Assembly (NCBI GenBank): GCA_008933995.1
Contig: WARS01000010.1
Location: forward strand, 5,373,001 to 5,437,000
Source of the DNA: Datnioides undecimradiatus
Taxonomy: Eukaryota > Chordata > Actinopteri > Lobotiformes > Datnioididae
DNA length: 64,000 nt
Reading direction: 5' to 3'
Shown piece by piece: positions 1 through 11,690 of the stretch. The notes under the pieces are model-generated. The model was not told where the DNA came from, searched no databases, and saw only the letters and a list, made by a program, of their open reading frames with translations. A program made the translations under genes and the position numbers. Each line of letters starts with the position of its first letter. The stretch's first letter is position 1.

Positions 1-261
1 AGATGTTGTTTTAAAAAAGAATAGGAAAGAGGGGGAGGTTTTCAACTTCCAAAGTGCAACAGAAAAAAAAGAAAATGAATCCATTTCATTTCTTCCAAGG
101 CCCTCTCACCACCACTGCTGCATCCTAAGGCTCATTTGAGTGTGAAATATCATTTCTTTGTAAAATAATGGAGGCGGTAATCCTACTTCCGGAAACTGTC
201 CGGCATTATTGAACAAAACCCTTTTAATAGGGGGATTAGCAGTCTAGGAGTAAAAGCCTCA

Positions 262-287
262 CCCCCCCACACCCACCCACCCACCCC
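262..287 (-). other. C-run tract able to form a minus-strand G-quadruplex
   Basis: Five C runs of 7, 3, 3, 3 and 4 bases are separated by spacers of three, one, one and one bases. On the minus strand these are G runs with very short loops, which is the classic pattern for a stable G-quadruplex, and the plus strand could form an i-motif. Whether it folds or functions in vivo is unknown. It may simply be a drifted CCCA microsatellite. Confidence 0.6.
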
Positions 288-1163
288 TTCTTCCACACTA
301 CCCCTCAGCAACCACCACCCCCCTTCCCTCTTTTCCTCCACGCCCACCCCACGCTCCAACACCACCATCAGCACCTCCAACACCAACCAGGTCATAATTA
401 TCAGGAATGAAGTGGCCGAAATTGGCATGGCAAATAAAGAGAAAGACAGAGCGAGAGACAGGTGCAATAGAGCCCGCAGACACAGACCGGAAAAGCAGGA
501 GTGAGTTGTTATAGTTGTTATAATGGAGCTGGCATTCTGGGAACACTGGTCGAAGAGGAAAAGACGTATTGATTTTGCAATTTATTATAGTCAATAAATA
601 ATTTAAAAACTGATTTTAGATGTATGAGGCCTAAATGTGCCCGGAACACCCACAGAAACCAATGTTTTACAGTTTTATTCTTTTTTTAATCCCGTCTAAA
701 TTTTATTAAAGGTTCATCCTTTTTTCTCTTCTTAAAGGAGCATTACACTGAATTTCTTCGACTGTGATCGAGCGTGCAGAAGTGAGGTCAAAAGGCAAAC
801 TATGCGCACCCACAAGTTAACTACACCATAAAGCTTGTCATGAATATTGAATATTTTATTCTGATAACACACAAGGTTAGTTTCCGAGGAAGAGGGAGAG
901 AAGAAGAGGGGGTGGGGGGTACAAGATCACATGGTTTGTGATGTATAGGCTACCACGAGCTTCCGTCATAAAGATTTATGACAACCTTTAAAGCTAAATT
1001 AACTGTATTCCGCATATAAAAAGGTGAGCAAGCAGAGTTAAGGCAGGTTTAAGGCTACACCCCTGCGGTAGCTTTTGTATATAGCAGGCAAACCTCACAT
1101 AAGTCACCATGCAGAGAGCCTGAAGAAAAAAAAAATCAGTGCCACTAAGACCTTATAGACCGT

Positions 1164-1187
1164 CCCCCACCCACCCTCCACCACCCC
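1164..1187 (-). other. Second C-run tract with G-quadruplex pattern
   Basis: C runs of 5, 3, 3 and 4 bases are separated by loops of one, one and seven bases, so the minus strand meets the usual four-run G3 rule. It sits in otherwise AT-rich DNA, as does the tract at 262-287. Confidence 0.5.
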
Positions 1188-2419
1188 ATTCCCCAGGTTT
1201 TAGGATTACCGTCATCCGCAGATTTCAGGAAAAGCAGTTATTTTACTTTCATAGATGAGCGGGCTCCCTCCAATGCGAATCAGCCCCCTAGCAGCCTATA
1301 GGCCCGAACACGGGTTTCTAACAACCTCCACATTATATGGCAGAATGTGCCACATACTTCACACCTGCACTCTGAATAGCAGCTCCCTTTTCAGTGTATG
1401 ATACGCCTGTTGGCCTTGGTCTCAATGCAGCTGCATAAATGAATCAGCGACCCGCTTATTTGGTCTCTTTTGATCTGAGATCTCCTTCTCTCATTTGATC
1501 TCGCAGCCTGAACTGAAGAGTTCGCGAGAGCCATGATGACTTCCTTCATCAGTGCAGGTCGCTGCGTATACGCAAGAAGAACTTGTTGCTGTAAACATAT
1601 AGATCTAAATATTGTCGAGAGTCTTTACATCCTGTGTGCACGTGCATTTGGGGGGGGGGATATAGGGAATTAAAACGTGCAATTCTACTTTTTCAACATA
1701 AACAATAATCTGATGGCGAACAGTTTCCTCTTGCAGAGCTCCAACAGACGCACATAAATCCTTTTTTAAAAACATTTTCTCATTGTTTCATAACAAACTA
1801 AATTGAATTATTTAGTTTTTTTTAACACAATGTGAATGTAAATATTTTCTTGTGTTCTACTCAAACTTCAGGTTGAGAAAAGTGGGCCATGCATCATGCA
1901 GAATAAATGATTCGGAATTTAGGGACTTGCCCTTTGGCGATTGGGTCAGTACAGTAATTTATCATAACTTGAATTTATCATCTTCTGCTGACCTCTGCGT
2001 GGTCTGAGAGACTGTGCGTTGACACCAGGATCTGACACACGCAGCAGTCACGGAACAGGTGTGTTCAATTCAACAACAACAACAAAAAATATGAAATTCG
2101 ACTAAAGACAGAAAATGTTAAAGTTCAGTGGCCTTGTGCTTCAAGTTTCAGCGCTGAACCAAACGCCTCCATGTATGTGACTTAAGGATAGCCAATGCTG
2201 CTGAGAGAGAAAAAAAAATAAAGTAAAATAAAAAAAATAAAATCAGCTTTTTTCCTTGCTCTGCACTGGAAGTGGTTCACAAACAGGGAAATGGACCGTT
2301 TTAGGACAAAAACCCTCCTACTGATTTAGCCCAAGCCATAATGGCAAAAGTGCGTTTACACACTCTATAAAAGAGACGGTATATCATCATATATCAAAAT
2401 AACACAGAGTATTAGGGGA

Positions 2420-2880
2420 TGCAAATGCTGCCAGCATTATGAATCATTGGTTTATCTGCACTATTTCACACGTCAGATGGGGAAATATGTTCCAAATAGA
2501 CAAGCAAATGCACAGTTTGAGAAGAAACATAATGCATGTGATCAGTCTAGCAGTATCGAAGATACTTTGGGTCATTTCGCCATCTCCCGCAGGAAAGACA
2601 TTATGCCTCTCATATTTACATACTCTTTAATATTTGTCAAACATTCATAAATTACAAACTAATGAAATGTTCGACGGTCCTTGGAGATCAAGCTAATGAA
2701 GACATAGACTTTTGCTTTTGACACATCTTTGTTAGGTTTAATACCATTCTCCCTATCACGCTCTATTAACTATTATTATACTTATGTCAGGCCACCGCTG
2801 ACACGTTACGACATCGGGATCACCTGCTGTAGGTGGGCACGCCGTGGGATACAAATGGCCTCCATCTATAATGCCACTAG
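2420..2880. promoter_or_regulatory. Candidate conserved regulatory element
   Basis: A 460 bp block free of simple repeats, with several homeodomain-type words: TAAATTAC near 2647, CTAATGAA near 2660 and 2692, and TATTAACTATTATTA near 2764. The only frames are two overlapping 63-67 codon plus-strand frames with no resemblance to known proteins. Texture resembles vertebrate developmental enhancers. Conservation has not been tested, so the call is inference. Confidence 0.3.
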
Positions 2881-3500
2881 CCTGTAGAAAAAGTGTTAAA
2901 TGTTAGTCCGATTTTTTATTTTTTTTAAACGAATTAAATTTTCTCTGGCCATTCCAGTTTCATTACACTGTACAAAAATAGTCACAAAACACGGGAATTT
3001 TTTTTTTCTTTTAAAAAAGTAGCTCCAATTTAAAGTGATATTTTTTACACACAGTTTTTAGATATTTTGGCGGAAGTTTGACAAGTAAAAAAATCTTTCT
3101 TTTTTGTTTTCCAACTCCTTTGAGAGAATAAATAAATAAATACATTTAAACACTGCCTGCATGATTTGTTAAAATTGATATTTTTGCAGTGCACGCAGCT
3201 TGTGTGACCACTACAGCGTCAAGAGGCACTTGGAGGACTGAACCTGCAAGAGGAAGAAAGAGAGGAAGAGGAGGTGGCAAGGAGGGAGGGATATTAAGAG
3301 TGTCGCCAGTAGAGTTAATTTCCGCTCAGGCCAGCCATTTATTTAGGCTATTCATTCGTTCATATCATTAGTATTTTTCTTTTTTTTTACCCCCAACATT
3401 CACTAAATCTGCACATCGAAAACCTAACGCTGATCAAAACGATACACGAACTTGAAATACTTTGAAATTCAATGAATATTGGGGGGTTATTGTCACCGCA
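2880..3500. other. T-rich low-complexity DNA
   Basis: Dominated by T and A homopolymers (for example 2910-2930 and 2999-3020) and a short AAAT microsatellite at 3127-3142. A short purine-rich GGAA/GAGG stretch lies at 3245-3295. No gene is visible. Confidence 0.7.
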
Positions 3501-3830
3501 ACAATATAGATCCTTGGAGACGTGTTTATTTGACAGAGTAAATCCCCAGCGTGTCAAGGTTGTCATATTCCCCTCAATGTCCAATGCAAATGCCGCGGCA
3601 TAATCAGATGCAGCAGCATGACGCGTTTATTACTTTGTCAATCATTTTGATACGACAGTATTGAAACAAAGCGAGCCCACGTCCGGTAATAGAATTAAAG
3701 AAAACCCTTTCAGCGGCAGGCAATTTCAGTTTGACGCGTAAACCATATGTAGGCTAAAGTCCCTCCCGGAGGGGTCAGCGAGTCTTTATCTGTCCGTGAA
3801 AACTTTATTGCCACTGTTCATTTCTGCAGC
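3500..3830. promoter_or_regulatory. Candidate regulatory element with CpG-containing words
   Basis: A non-repetitive block carrying several CpG words unusual for the AT-rich surroundings (near 3594, 3622, 3681, 3736 and 3768), together with Cdx/Hox-like TTTATT words at 3526 and 3626 and CAATCATTTTGAT near 3640. It could be an enhancer or a distal promoter. No exon is apparent. Inference from texture only. Confidence 0.25.
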
Positions 3831-4559
3831 AACGGTATTAAGAGCCTGATATTACTAACATATTTTACGCAATAATTTGGGGTTTATTAAAAAAAAAATG
3901 TGGAGAGTTTTCAGAAGCAAAGTAGAATTAATGGCACTTGATTCGGTCCAAAGAAATACAAAGCAGCACTTTTTCAGAAAATAAATAAATATTCGTGCTT
4001 CAGCGCAGAAGACGCTATGCGAGGCTTATCCTCCTTGTCCATGAGTTAATTCATCAAAAGGAAAAAAAAAAAAAAGTTTCAATAAGATTTTTTTCTTGGT
4101 TTCAATAATAAGCCGACCACTGTGACATTCTTTCAGCTGAGGCTATCTTCATAATACTGATTTGTGTAGCCTAGGAAACTACTCAAGGCAGGACAGAAGC
4201 AAGCCCAAAGGATTTTCTTGCCCATTTATTTCTCCAAATTCGCCCTTAAGGCTTGGATAAAATTGTCTACTGCTAGAGCAGCGTGTTCAGGTTTATTTTA
4301 AGGAATATGAAGGCTAAAAATAAGCACAACCAGTGCAGGAGCTGGCGAGGTAAGTGTCGTTTTTCCCCTCACATTATTGCAAAGCCTATAGTAAAAAACG
4401 CACATGCGTGAATGATATGTGAGAGTGTGTTAAGAGCTGTCAGGAAATCAACCTCTGAGTCCTTACCCAACGTTAAGGCTGTCTAATTTCTAGGCATAAT
4501 TAACTTTATGCTCAAAATCAATTGTTTCCTGTACACAGCCAGGGTCCAGGACTGCAAGC

Positions 4560-4740
4560 AGTGAGAGGCCTATTTGAGCATGTGAGAAAGCAGGAAGCAG
4601 CCCTACCTGCCACTCATTAAGCCCACAAAAACTCAATACAAAGAGGGGGGAAGAAGGATTAGACCTGCTCGTTATACCTGCCGCGCAATTAACACTACTT
4701 ATTCTGCTAATCCCTCTGTTCTAGAAATAATTGAACTTGC
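4560..4740. promoter_or_regulatory. Candidate regulatory element, OTX/PITX-type motif
   Basis: A compact repeat-free block with CTCATTAA near 4613, CAATTAAC near 4686, and CTAATCCC at 4707-4714, which matches the TAATCC core recognised by OTX/PITX/GSC homeodomains. Flanks are homopolymer-rich on both sides, so this block stands out. No coding potential is seen. Confidence 0.3.
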
Positions 4741-7260
4741 TATAATAATAAAAAAAAAAACCGCGCAATGCCTAAATTGTAGAAATGTTTTTTTTTTCTG
4801 GAATGATAATTATAATAATAACAATTTGTTTATTATATGCACTATCAGGGATTCAGGTTGTGATTTCTGTCTTCCTCTTTTTCTGTATGTGTTTGGTGAG
4901 GAGGTGAGGAGGAGGAGAGGGAGGAAGTGAGGAAGGTGGGGGGTGGGGGTTGACTTTAAGGAGCCCAAAGGATCTTGTGCTGATTTGTGGAAAACGCTCT
5001 TCCTCTTATTTCCCCGTGAATCAGGTCGAGAATCCGCATCATCTTCCTCCACCACCGCCCTAAAGCGGAGTAATCACATCCCCCTTTTTAGAAACGGAGG
5101 TAGCTGCAACTCTTTGTCCCCGTTGTGTTGTAGGTGAATCGGAGCACACTTGAACTGAAAGAGGACTTGACCTTTGCCTTTATGTTTTCCCCCCAATGTT
5201 TGTCTAAATCACAATTGTCTTTTGTGAGCGGACATGCGCTGCCGTGACACGTCCCATTGAGCGGATGGATGTTCGCAGTCAGACGGGCTGGAGAGGACGT
5301 CAATGGCTCATAGGTGTTTGGAAACTTTTTGGTGAACTGCACACACACAAAAAAGATACTGAAATAAGGAAAGATGGAGAAAAAGTAGGAATTCATAAAG
5401 AAAACCCAACTATCAGCGTGTGAATAGGCTTACGTTAGTTTCCATAGGTGATTAATGTCTGGCTTCTGTGCGCTGTAAACACGTTTAAAACACGTTTAAA
5501 ACGCATTTGAGGACCCCCGTGATGCTTCTAGACGCACGCGCTTCATATTGCGGGAGGGATAAACTTGTTACCATTCATGTCACCGCGCAGGTCTACCTAC
5601 ATCTCTGCTGGATGGACACACGGGTCAGTGGAGCTCTCGGAGGTGGGATTCCTCCAGGTTTCTGTCATTGTTCTCTCATGACTTGACTGTAAACAAACCC
5701 TGGCCCACATGCTATCATGAGGTGGCAACTGGCAGCAATGTAAAGCAAATTAACGCGGATGTAAATACGATAAATTACAAATTTAAGCTGATTTTTTGTC
5801 TGTTTTTCCATTAAAGTAATCAAAACATCGACTTAAGCCTTATTATCAAAATAGCTAACATAGCCTCCAATAAAACATAAATATATTCAAGTGTACCCCC
5901 AATTTCCAGCTGACTTTTAATACACTCTATTGTTAGAATTGGGTACAACCAATTGTTTTTGTTCAATAACATAAATAAGCACTGATTCGTTTCTGTGTAG
6001 TGTTTAAATAAAGAGTGTAAAAGATGAATATTTTTGTTTTGATTATCATTGGCCCGAAAAAATTAAGAACTTTATTTAGTCCCTGCAAGGAGTGTCAATA
6101 ATCTGATGGTGGTTGAACTAAACAGTTTAACACTGTTAATCTGTGCAAGAAATATGGGGTATAAATATGTTAATACTCCCAGTACTCGAATAAATCAGCC
6201 AAAAAGAGAAATACATGCACACAGATATGTGTAGCATCACTTGGGGAGTTATTTTGATGCACCCACTAACAGCATAGTGGGCCTGACCCTCCTTCCAACA
6301 GGCTTTTTGACACGTTGTAACACTCTAGTTGTCAGTTTTCACAGTATCTTTATTTCTATGTTGCAGTTACTCTCAGCACTCGCCCAGTAAACGGCGGGAA
6401 AGTTGCTTGGGAGCGATAGAAACACTGACGGAGCCAGTAAAACGACTGCTGTTTATGACAGGAGGGACATGATTGTGTTGCTCGCAGCCTATAGGGGAGC
6501 AGGAATGTGTTCATTTATCATGAGTGGCAGCGTGCGAGATGGCACGGGAAACAGAGACAGCAGAAGCCCCCTTTTCTTCATCATAAAGCTTCATCAGATG
6601 ACTCTATATGATGATTATTACACTGCTGAGTGTTGGAGCAGTTTCAGTTTTTAGTGTCAGCTTTCTTTTGGGGTTGACTTTGCTCATGTGTGTATAGATG
6701 TGTTAATATAAATGCAATGGTAAAGTGTGTGTGATATTAATTTGTATCTTTGAAATTGTGAGCGCATAAGAATGAGGAGGAGAAAAGTCCAAGCTCGGTC
6801 ACGCTTATGAATACATGAGCGTTATGTGTCAAAAGTCCCCTTTTTAAAGTTTGGAGTTTTTCAGAAATATAATCTCTGATACGTAGAACAATTTGTAATC
6901 TGGCCTGAGCAAAATACATTTCTAAAACATCCATTTTTACAACTTTTAAGACATGCAGTGACACTTGCCACTTAGCAAGCTCAATTGACTCTTCCGCCAG
7001 TAACTGTACAGAGTGCTATCTTGTCTCTGTGTTGCCGGTGCAGTGCCTTCAAAAAGGTGAACTGGGAATATTTTGGCACCAATAAACTGTTACTAATGCA
7101 TACCTGAGCTGTACAACGGCAGCCCCTCCCACACATTTCAGCAGTATGAGTGAGTGTGACCCCAAAGAGGAGCTATTGCACCCTTCACAGTGTTCACTTG
7201 TGTATGTTCTTACAGTGTGGTTCAGGGGTGAAGATCAGAAGGTGAAAACAAGGATTACCC
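4740..7260. other. Non-coding DNA, no gene seen
   Basis: AT-rich sequence with a G-rich run near 4936-4950, and a tandem 11 bp duplication (AACACGTTTAA twice) at about 5478-5499. A patch with more CpG lies at 5225-5650. Frames of 75-102 codons on both strands (4810-5396, 6403-6654, 6737-6964) overlap one another and show no protein family signature. Confidence 0.65.
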
Positions 7261-7264
7261 AGAC

Positions 7265-7530
7265 TGTGTCAAATGTTAAAGCCCCCACGAGACTTGACGG
7301 AATATCATAATTAATGTTTAGGGCAGATTTGAAATGTAGACTCTTGACGGCCTTAAGGGCACATAGGGAATGTGTGGAATGTCATATGCCTATCATTTAG
7401 CCTGCAGAAAGACCTGCAAATTGAGTCACTGCTCACACTTTCTCAAGCGTATTTTCACTCCCTGTTCCCTCTTTGCACAATAATTACAGGCTATAGTCTG
7501 TTATAGCTCCTTAAGAGGATGGAGATATAG
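7265..7530. promoter_or_regulatory. Candidate conserved regulatory element
   Basis: Mid-GC, repeat-free block with homeodomain-type words: ATAATTAATG at 7307-7316 and AATAATTAC near 7479-7486. No long frame crosses it. It fits a developmental enhancer by texture, but conservation is untested. Confidence 0.35.
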
Positions 7531-7849
7531 AAACAGTGGCTGTCTGAGTCTCTGCAGAGACATCACGCTGCTGCACTCAATAGTGACTTTACTGTAAACA
7601 CGATACACTTGTGCATCTCCAGCAGGAACTTTGGTGGCCTGTGTCTTTGCTCACACAGTAGCTGCATGACGAGTTTAATAAATTTACCACGGGGGCTGCT
7701 TATTAAAAATTATTGCTGTTATTTTTCATGGGGGATGACAATGGAGGGAGGATTATTCTTTATGAGTTGTTCTGATAATCAATTTCTGTCTTTGTGCTTT
7801 TAAAACTGGGACTGGGGGAAGAGAGGGGGCTGCTTTATCATCTTCTCTC

Positions 7850-8100
7850 CATAACTTTGTTCCTTTCGGTCTGCAGATCAAAGGCCTCTGAAATTGGTGT
7901 CCCAAAGATGTACATTGTTGAGATGACAGGGTGACAATGCAGAGAGAAAGCGTGGTCTATCAGACATGTCAGCCCACAGAAAGGAGAGGGAGGAGAGGCT
8001 GAGAAAGGCCTGGGTGTCGATTTAATACCCCAACTGGAGGAATTTGGAGCTTTTAGCTGTGGCCAAGTGGGTTTCTCTTCAGGATTCGCCCAGTTAGCAT
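7850..8100. promoter_or_regulatory. Candidate regulatory element with TCF/LEF word
   Basis: Contains AGATCAAAGG at 7875-7884, a full match to the TCF/LEF (Wnt effector) recognition word, in non-repetitive sequence. The 113-codon minus-strand frame over it (7838-8179) is proline- and threonine-rich without family resemblance and is rejected as coding. Confidence 0.25.
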
Positions 8101-8418
8101 CTGTGATCCATGTCTGGAGAGTGGGGGGTGGGGGGTGGGTTGCTAAACATGGGCGACAACATGGCACAATTGAGCTCAAATGATATTAATACTGTAGATT
8201 TTATGATTTTAAAAAAAGATTCAGAAATGATGAGCATTTGGATGTTTATAGAGAAATATAGATCTTGTAAACCTGTGCACGCCATGAAACAGATTAGGTG
8301 GCTAAATATTAAATTAGGAAACTATGCTATGGAGTGAGATGCCTAAAGTAGATAAAATGAAGCAGTGTTGAGTCTAATCTTGTTTGTGTGTGTGGGTGGG
8401 GATGAGTGGGTGAATGTA

Positions 8419-8436
8419 AGAGAGAAAGAGAGAGAG

Positions 8437-8509
<73 letters not shown>
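8419..8509. repeat. Compound GA-GATA-GA microsatellite
   Basis: About 20 bp of GA, then roughly seven GATA units (8438-8466), then about 45 bp of uninterrupted GA. The pure state of the repeat suggests it is young or highly mutable. Read on the minus strand it yields long SLSLSL/YLSI frames that are artefacts. Confidence 0.95.
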
Positions 8510-8512
<3 letters not shown>

Positions 8513-8685
8513 GTCTCTGCGTCGCCACATTGGAGCGTCTTGGCATTGCAACCTGCTGCTCCAACAAAGACTTTAATAGTTGAAAAGCATCCGAAGTGAC
8601 TGGAGCTTAGACATTCACAGAATAAATATTTGTATTCATTTGAGAAATGAGGATTTGAACAACGAGACAAAACCCGACAAAGACC

Positions 8686-8714
8686 CGCACACGCGCGCGC
8701 GCACATGCACACAC
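8686..8714. repeat. Short CG/CA dinucleotide repeat
   Basis: Alternating purine-pyrimidine tract with five consecutive CG steps followed by CA steps, a pattern prone to Z-DNA. Confidence 0.8.
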
Positions 8715-9129
8715 AAAAACAAGCATGAATACAAGTATTGTCCCCGGCTTTGAAATTCTGATTCACCATATCATAACCCCTGCGAGGAAAAAAACATCAA
8801 TATCCCCGCGGAAAAGACACGTTTCTATGGAAAACTAAAGAATTTTAGCGCATAACAGATCTGGCGTAGGAAAAGGGAGGAGGGAGGATTCAAAGGGATC
8901 AAAGGCTCGGCTCAAGAAGGCTTTTTGCGTGAAGAAAAGATGGACGATGTTGACTTTTAAGTGTTGGCGAGATTTTGGAGACCCGTTTTCTGCAGCCCGT
9001 GTCTCTAAAATTGGCTTTAAAAGCGCTTTTCAAGTTTTTCAGTATGCAGGAGTTATTGTTTATTGTTGCATTACTAATGCGACCAACTATAAATATTTTT
9101 TCTGAATGAAACCATTAATGCTTTAGGTA

Positions 9130-9160
9130 AAACAACAACAACAACAATAATAATAATAAT
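9130..9160. repeat. Compound AAC-AAT trinucleotide repeat
   Basis: About five AAC units run directly into about five AAT units. Confidence 0.9.
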
Positions 9161-9379
9161 ACCAAAACATTTTGAGAGAAATAGACCCGAACTTTAAGAT
9201 TTATTCAGTAAGATGGTTTTATGTTTTGTTTCTCATAATCGCAACGGATCAAACATCACTGACTGCACGGATAAGGACGCATTCTTATTTCATATAGTCA
9301 ACTAAAATATGGCCATTTTTTCCTTTTATATACTCCGACTGTCTGCTTTGGAAATAGCCTCAGCACACCTGGAATAGAG

Positions 9380-9640
9380 ATAAAGTCTCGTTAAACTATT
9401 TTCTTCCCCTGTCAATAATAAACTCAACAAGACCCGGGAAGCTGGCGGCTGAAATGTCTCAATTGTAAAGGCCCACGCACATTTTTATCCATACGCCCAT
9501 TCAGGTACGCTGACACGCTGGCGGCATGGAAACAACACTAAAGTAAACAGGACTAACAGGAGACTAGTCCCTTTGTTGTGCCAAAGGCAGCTGCCCAGCC
9601 CTCTATTATCCCGGAGCAGACTGACCGCATCCTTCCCCAC
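9380..9640. promoter_or_regulatory. Candidate regulatory element
   Basis: A repeat-free, GC-richer block after several kb of simple repeats, with CAATAATAAAC near 9413, CTCAATTG near 9457, CAGCTG near 9590 and several CpG words. A 71-codon minus-strand frame starting just downstream has no family signature. An enhancer or an unannotated promoter is possible. Confidence 0.3.
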
Positions 9641-10385
9641 TGCCCCCTCACCAACCCACTGCACAAAAAGAGAGGGATGTTCTGCTTGCATGGGTAACAC
9701 TGTCGTTCCAGCCCTTAGCAGTCCTCTTACTCTCTATTGAAAAGAGTGGGAGTAGTGGACACAGCCTGATCTGCCGAGTACAAAGGCGCTCCGTAGAGTC
9801 CCATTGGAGTGAAAGGAATGAAGGGGCTGGGCATTTCTGAAAGAGGGTCGGAAGATTTAGAGAAAGAGCGGAAGTTTTGTTGTTGTGCTTGATTTCCCTT
9901 CCTAACTAGGGATGGAGTGGATGGATAAACCCACTTAAACTGAGTTTACTCACTTTATTAATAAGCATAATAAGCAGAAAAGAGTTCACTCACGTATTTA
10001 GCCGTGAATGGATACACGGGATTTAAGTTTATGCTGCATATCATATTTTGCAGAGCTAAAGCTTTTAGTTATCACTGGTCAATGTGATAATTAAAAATAT
10101 AAAAATAATATCTTTCTTGTGTATATCAGAACGCAAGGTTTCTGAACATTTCATGCAACTTGAGTCACTTTTAACTACAAATCTAAGTTGTTTTAATTCT
10201 GGCAATTAAGGTCCCAAACGACCTTTTCTAACTGAGATATAAAATACAAAATTATCTTCTCTATTTTAGTTATATGTCATAAGTTATGCTCAAAATAAAA
10301 ACAAACAAACAAACAAACAAACAAAAAACAAACAAAAATTATCCAAAGTTAAGCAGAAAATATCACAATATCACACTTTCATCTA
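9640..10385. other. Non-coding DNA, AAAC microsatellite
   Basis: Plain AT-rich DNA with an AAAC repeat at 10301-10337. No gene or recognisable mobile element. Confidence 0.65.
10301..10337. repeat. AAAC tetranucleotide repeat
   Basis: Consecutive AAAC units with one A-rich interruption. The lysine/asparagine/threonine start of the plus-strand frame at 10286 is made of this repeat. Confidence 0.9.
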
Positions 10386-10690
10386 AAAGGCCAATGGTTT
10401 TAATTAACACTAATAAGGGATTATGGGATACAATTAAAAGAATTAGCCTAGATATGAAATTCTTGCCTGGCAGAAATGGGAATGGGAGGCCAGTGTGCCC
10501 TCGGGGAGTCCCATGCTGGCAAGGTTTATGTGGACACACACACTTTCAACAAGGATTGAATATGACCCTGTTGTTTCAAAATGGCCTCCTGATTTACATC
10601 CATCAAGGTTTAAAGGGCCTGTCACGTCTGCTGAAATAGAGGTGTTGACAGCCACACTTGACAGCTTCTGGCTCATACTGTTTTAATGTT
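10385..10690. promoter_or_regulatory. Candidate conserved regulatory element
   Basis: A 300 bp repeat-free block with TTTTAATTAACA at about 10398-10409, GGGATTATGGG near 10417 (OTX/PITX-like GGATTA), ACAATTAAAAG at 10430-10440, and later GC-balanced sequence. Frames are open on both strands here (10286-10639 plus, 10443-10676 minus, 10603-10935 minus). They conflict with each other, and none resembles a protein family, which fits conserved non-coding DNA better than an exon. Confidence 0.35.
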
Positions 10691-11190
10691 GGTGTTGCTG
10701 TCTTATGTGCTGTATACTCGCCCTGTCTAGGCATTCTGGGCCTGAGGACTGGGACCCTTCTGTGGCTCACATCGCTTTGACTTCCTGTCTGTCTGTGCAA
10801 AAGTTGACAGCATTTTGCAAAGAAATAGGTGAAGGGACTTTTCATGCTTTGGGTTCCACGAATGGTGACTGGATGGATCGTGCAACTGGGTCCTTGTGCA
10901 AGGAAAAATAGCACAGATGAGGAATGACAGTTCATATTGCACTATCCATGTCACAGCTTGCCATAAACTGCTCGGGGAACCCAAGTGAATAAATGCTGGT
11001 TTAACACTGCCATGAGACAGATCTTCTGAGAAATTCACGCAGCCTGAGAAGCCTCTTTGAAGGCACATTCCGTGGGTCACAGTGCAGACTCCACGCAGTC
11101 ACACCGTTTCGTCCTCATCAACATTTGTGTGGGCTGCACAGCCCTGAGCCCCTAAAGAAACACGCTCGGGATTTCTCAGTCTAAAGTTAG
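10690..11190. other. Non-coding DNA, no gene seen
   Basis: Mid-GC, non-repetitive sequence. Overlapping minus-strand frames of 110-117 codons and a plus-strand 68-codon frame cover it but have no family similarity. It could extend the regulatory block to its left. Confidence 0.5.
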
Positions 11191-11690
11191 CGAAAGGCCA
11201 GCTTTTCTGACTCCACCGAGCAGGGACAGAACTGACATCAGCACAGCCCGCTCTCTGATTGGTGCAGTGAATGCAACGATAAAATCAGGAAGCATTTGCT
11301 GCCTGATTATGTATCAACTTATTCTGTAGTGCACTGTAATTGAGATTCATTGTTGGTGTACTTACTACATGCACAGCAGGTCTTGCACACATTGTGTAAA
11401 TAAAGGGGAGCCTATGTTTTGCTGCCAGGTTATTCCAGACTCAAGCGTGTGCTATTTTAACTCTGCACGCATACTGTGACGGTTCACGCACTTATAAAGC
11501 CTCTTGTGTTATAATTACATCATCTTGAGCCTTGTCATTCAGACAGTAGCATGTGAAGCATGTAAACCCCATGGCTGGCTATATATCAGCCTGCTTTGTT
11601 TGACATTTATACACAGCCATGGTCTTGTGTAATTATGAGCTTACCATTCTGTCAAATATTCAGTGCCTTGTAAAACAGCCAGCTATTTAT
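11190..11690. promoter_or_regulatory. Candidate regulatory element
   Basis: Repeat-free sequence with a CCAAT-box word on the minus strand (ATTGG near 11258), GTAATTGAG near 11336, and GTAATTATGAG near 11629. It includes an imperfect hairpin at 11569-11622, listed separately. No coding frame of note. Confidence 0.25.
11569..11622 (+). other. Imperfect 18 bp hairpin, 18 nt loop
   Basis: Arms 11569-11586 and 11605-11622 pair at 15 of 18 positions, including nine consecutive pairs at the base (CCATGGCTG with CAGCCATGG). The stem is shorter than a normal pre-miRNA, pairing does not continue well outside it, and neither arm matches a miRNA I know. Confidence 0.5.

Larger units (their letters stand above)
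1..2420. other. Non-coding AT-rich DNA with C-rich runs
   Basis: No recognisable gene. Open frames on the minus strand at 183-594 are produced by a CCCACC-rich low-complexity stretch (about 255-360) and do not resemble proteins. Around 380-560 and 1380-1570 the sequence is less repetitive and could hold regulatory DNA, for example a TAATTA-containing word near 396 and repeated TGATCT-type words near 1470-1500. This is inference only. The remainder is AT-rich with A and T homopolymers. Confidence 0.6.
8100..9380. other. Microsatellite-rich non-coding DNA
   Basis: Holds G-runs at 8123-8139, the GA/GATA array at 8419-8509, a CG/CA repeat at 8686-8714 and an AAC/AAT array at 9130-9160. Two TCAAAGG words lie close together at 8890-8905 (possible TCF/LEF sites). 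Frames on the minus strand at 8327-8769 are translations of the GA/GATA array (serine-leucine repeats) and are not genes. Confidence 0.7.

Noticed and set aside
8327-8769. Serine-leucine-rich minus-strand frames
   Set aside because: Direct translation of the GA/GATA microsatellite.
9885-9900. miR-218-like start TTGTGCTTGAT
   Set aside because: Match stops after about 12 bases and no hairpin surrounds it.
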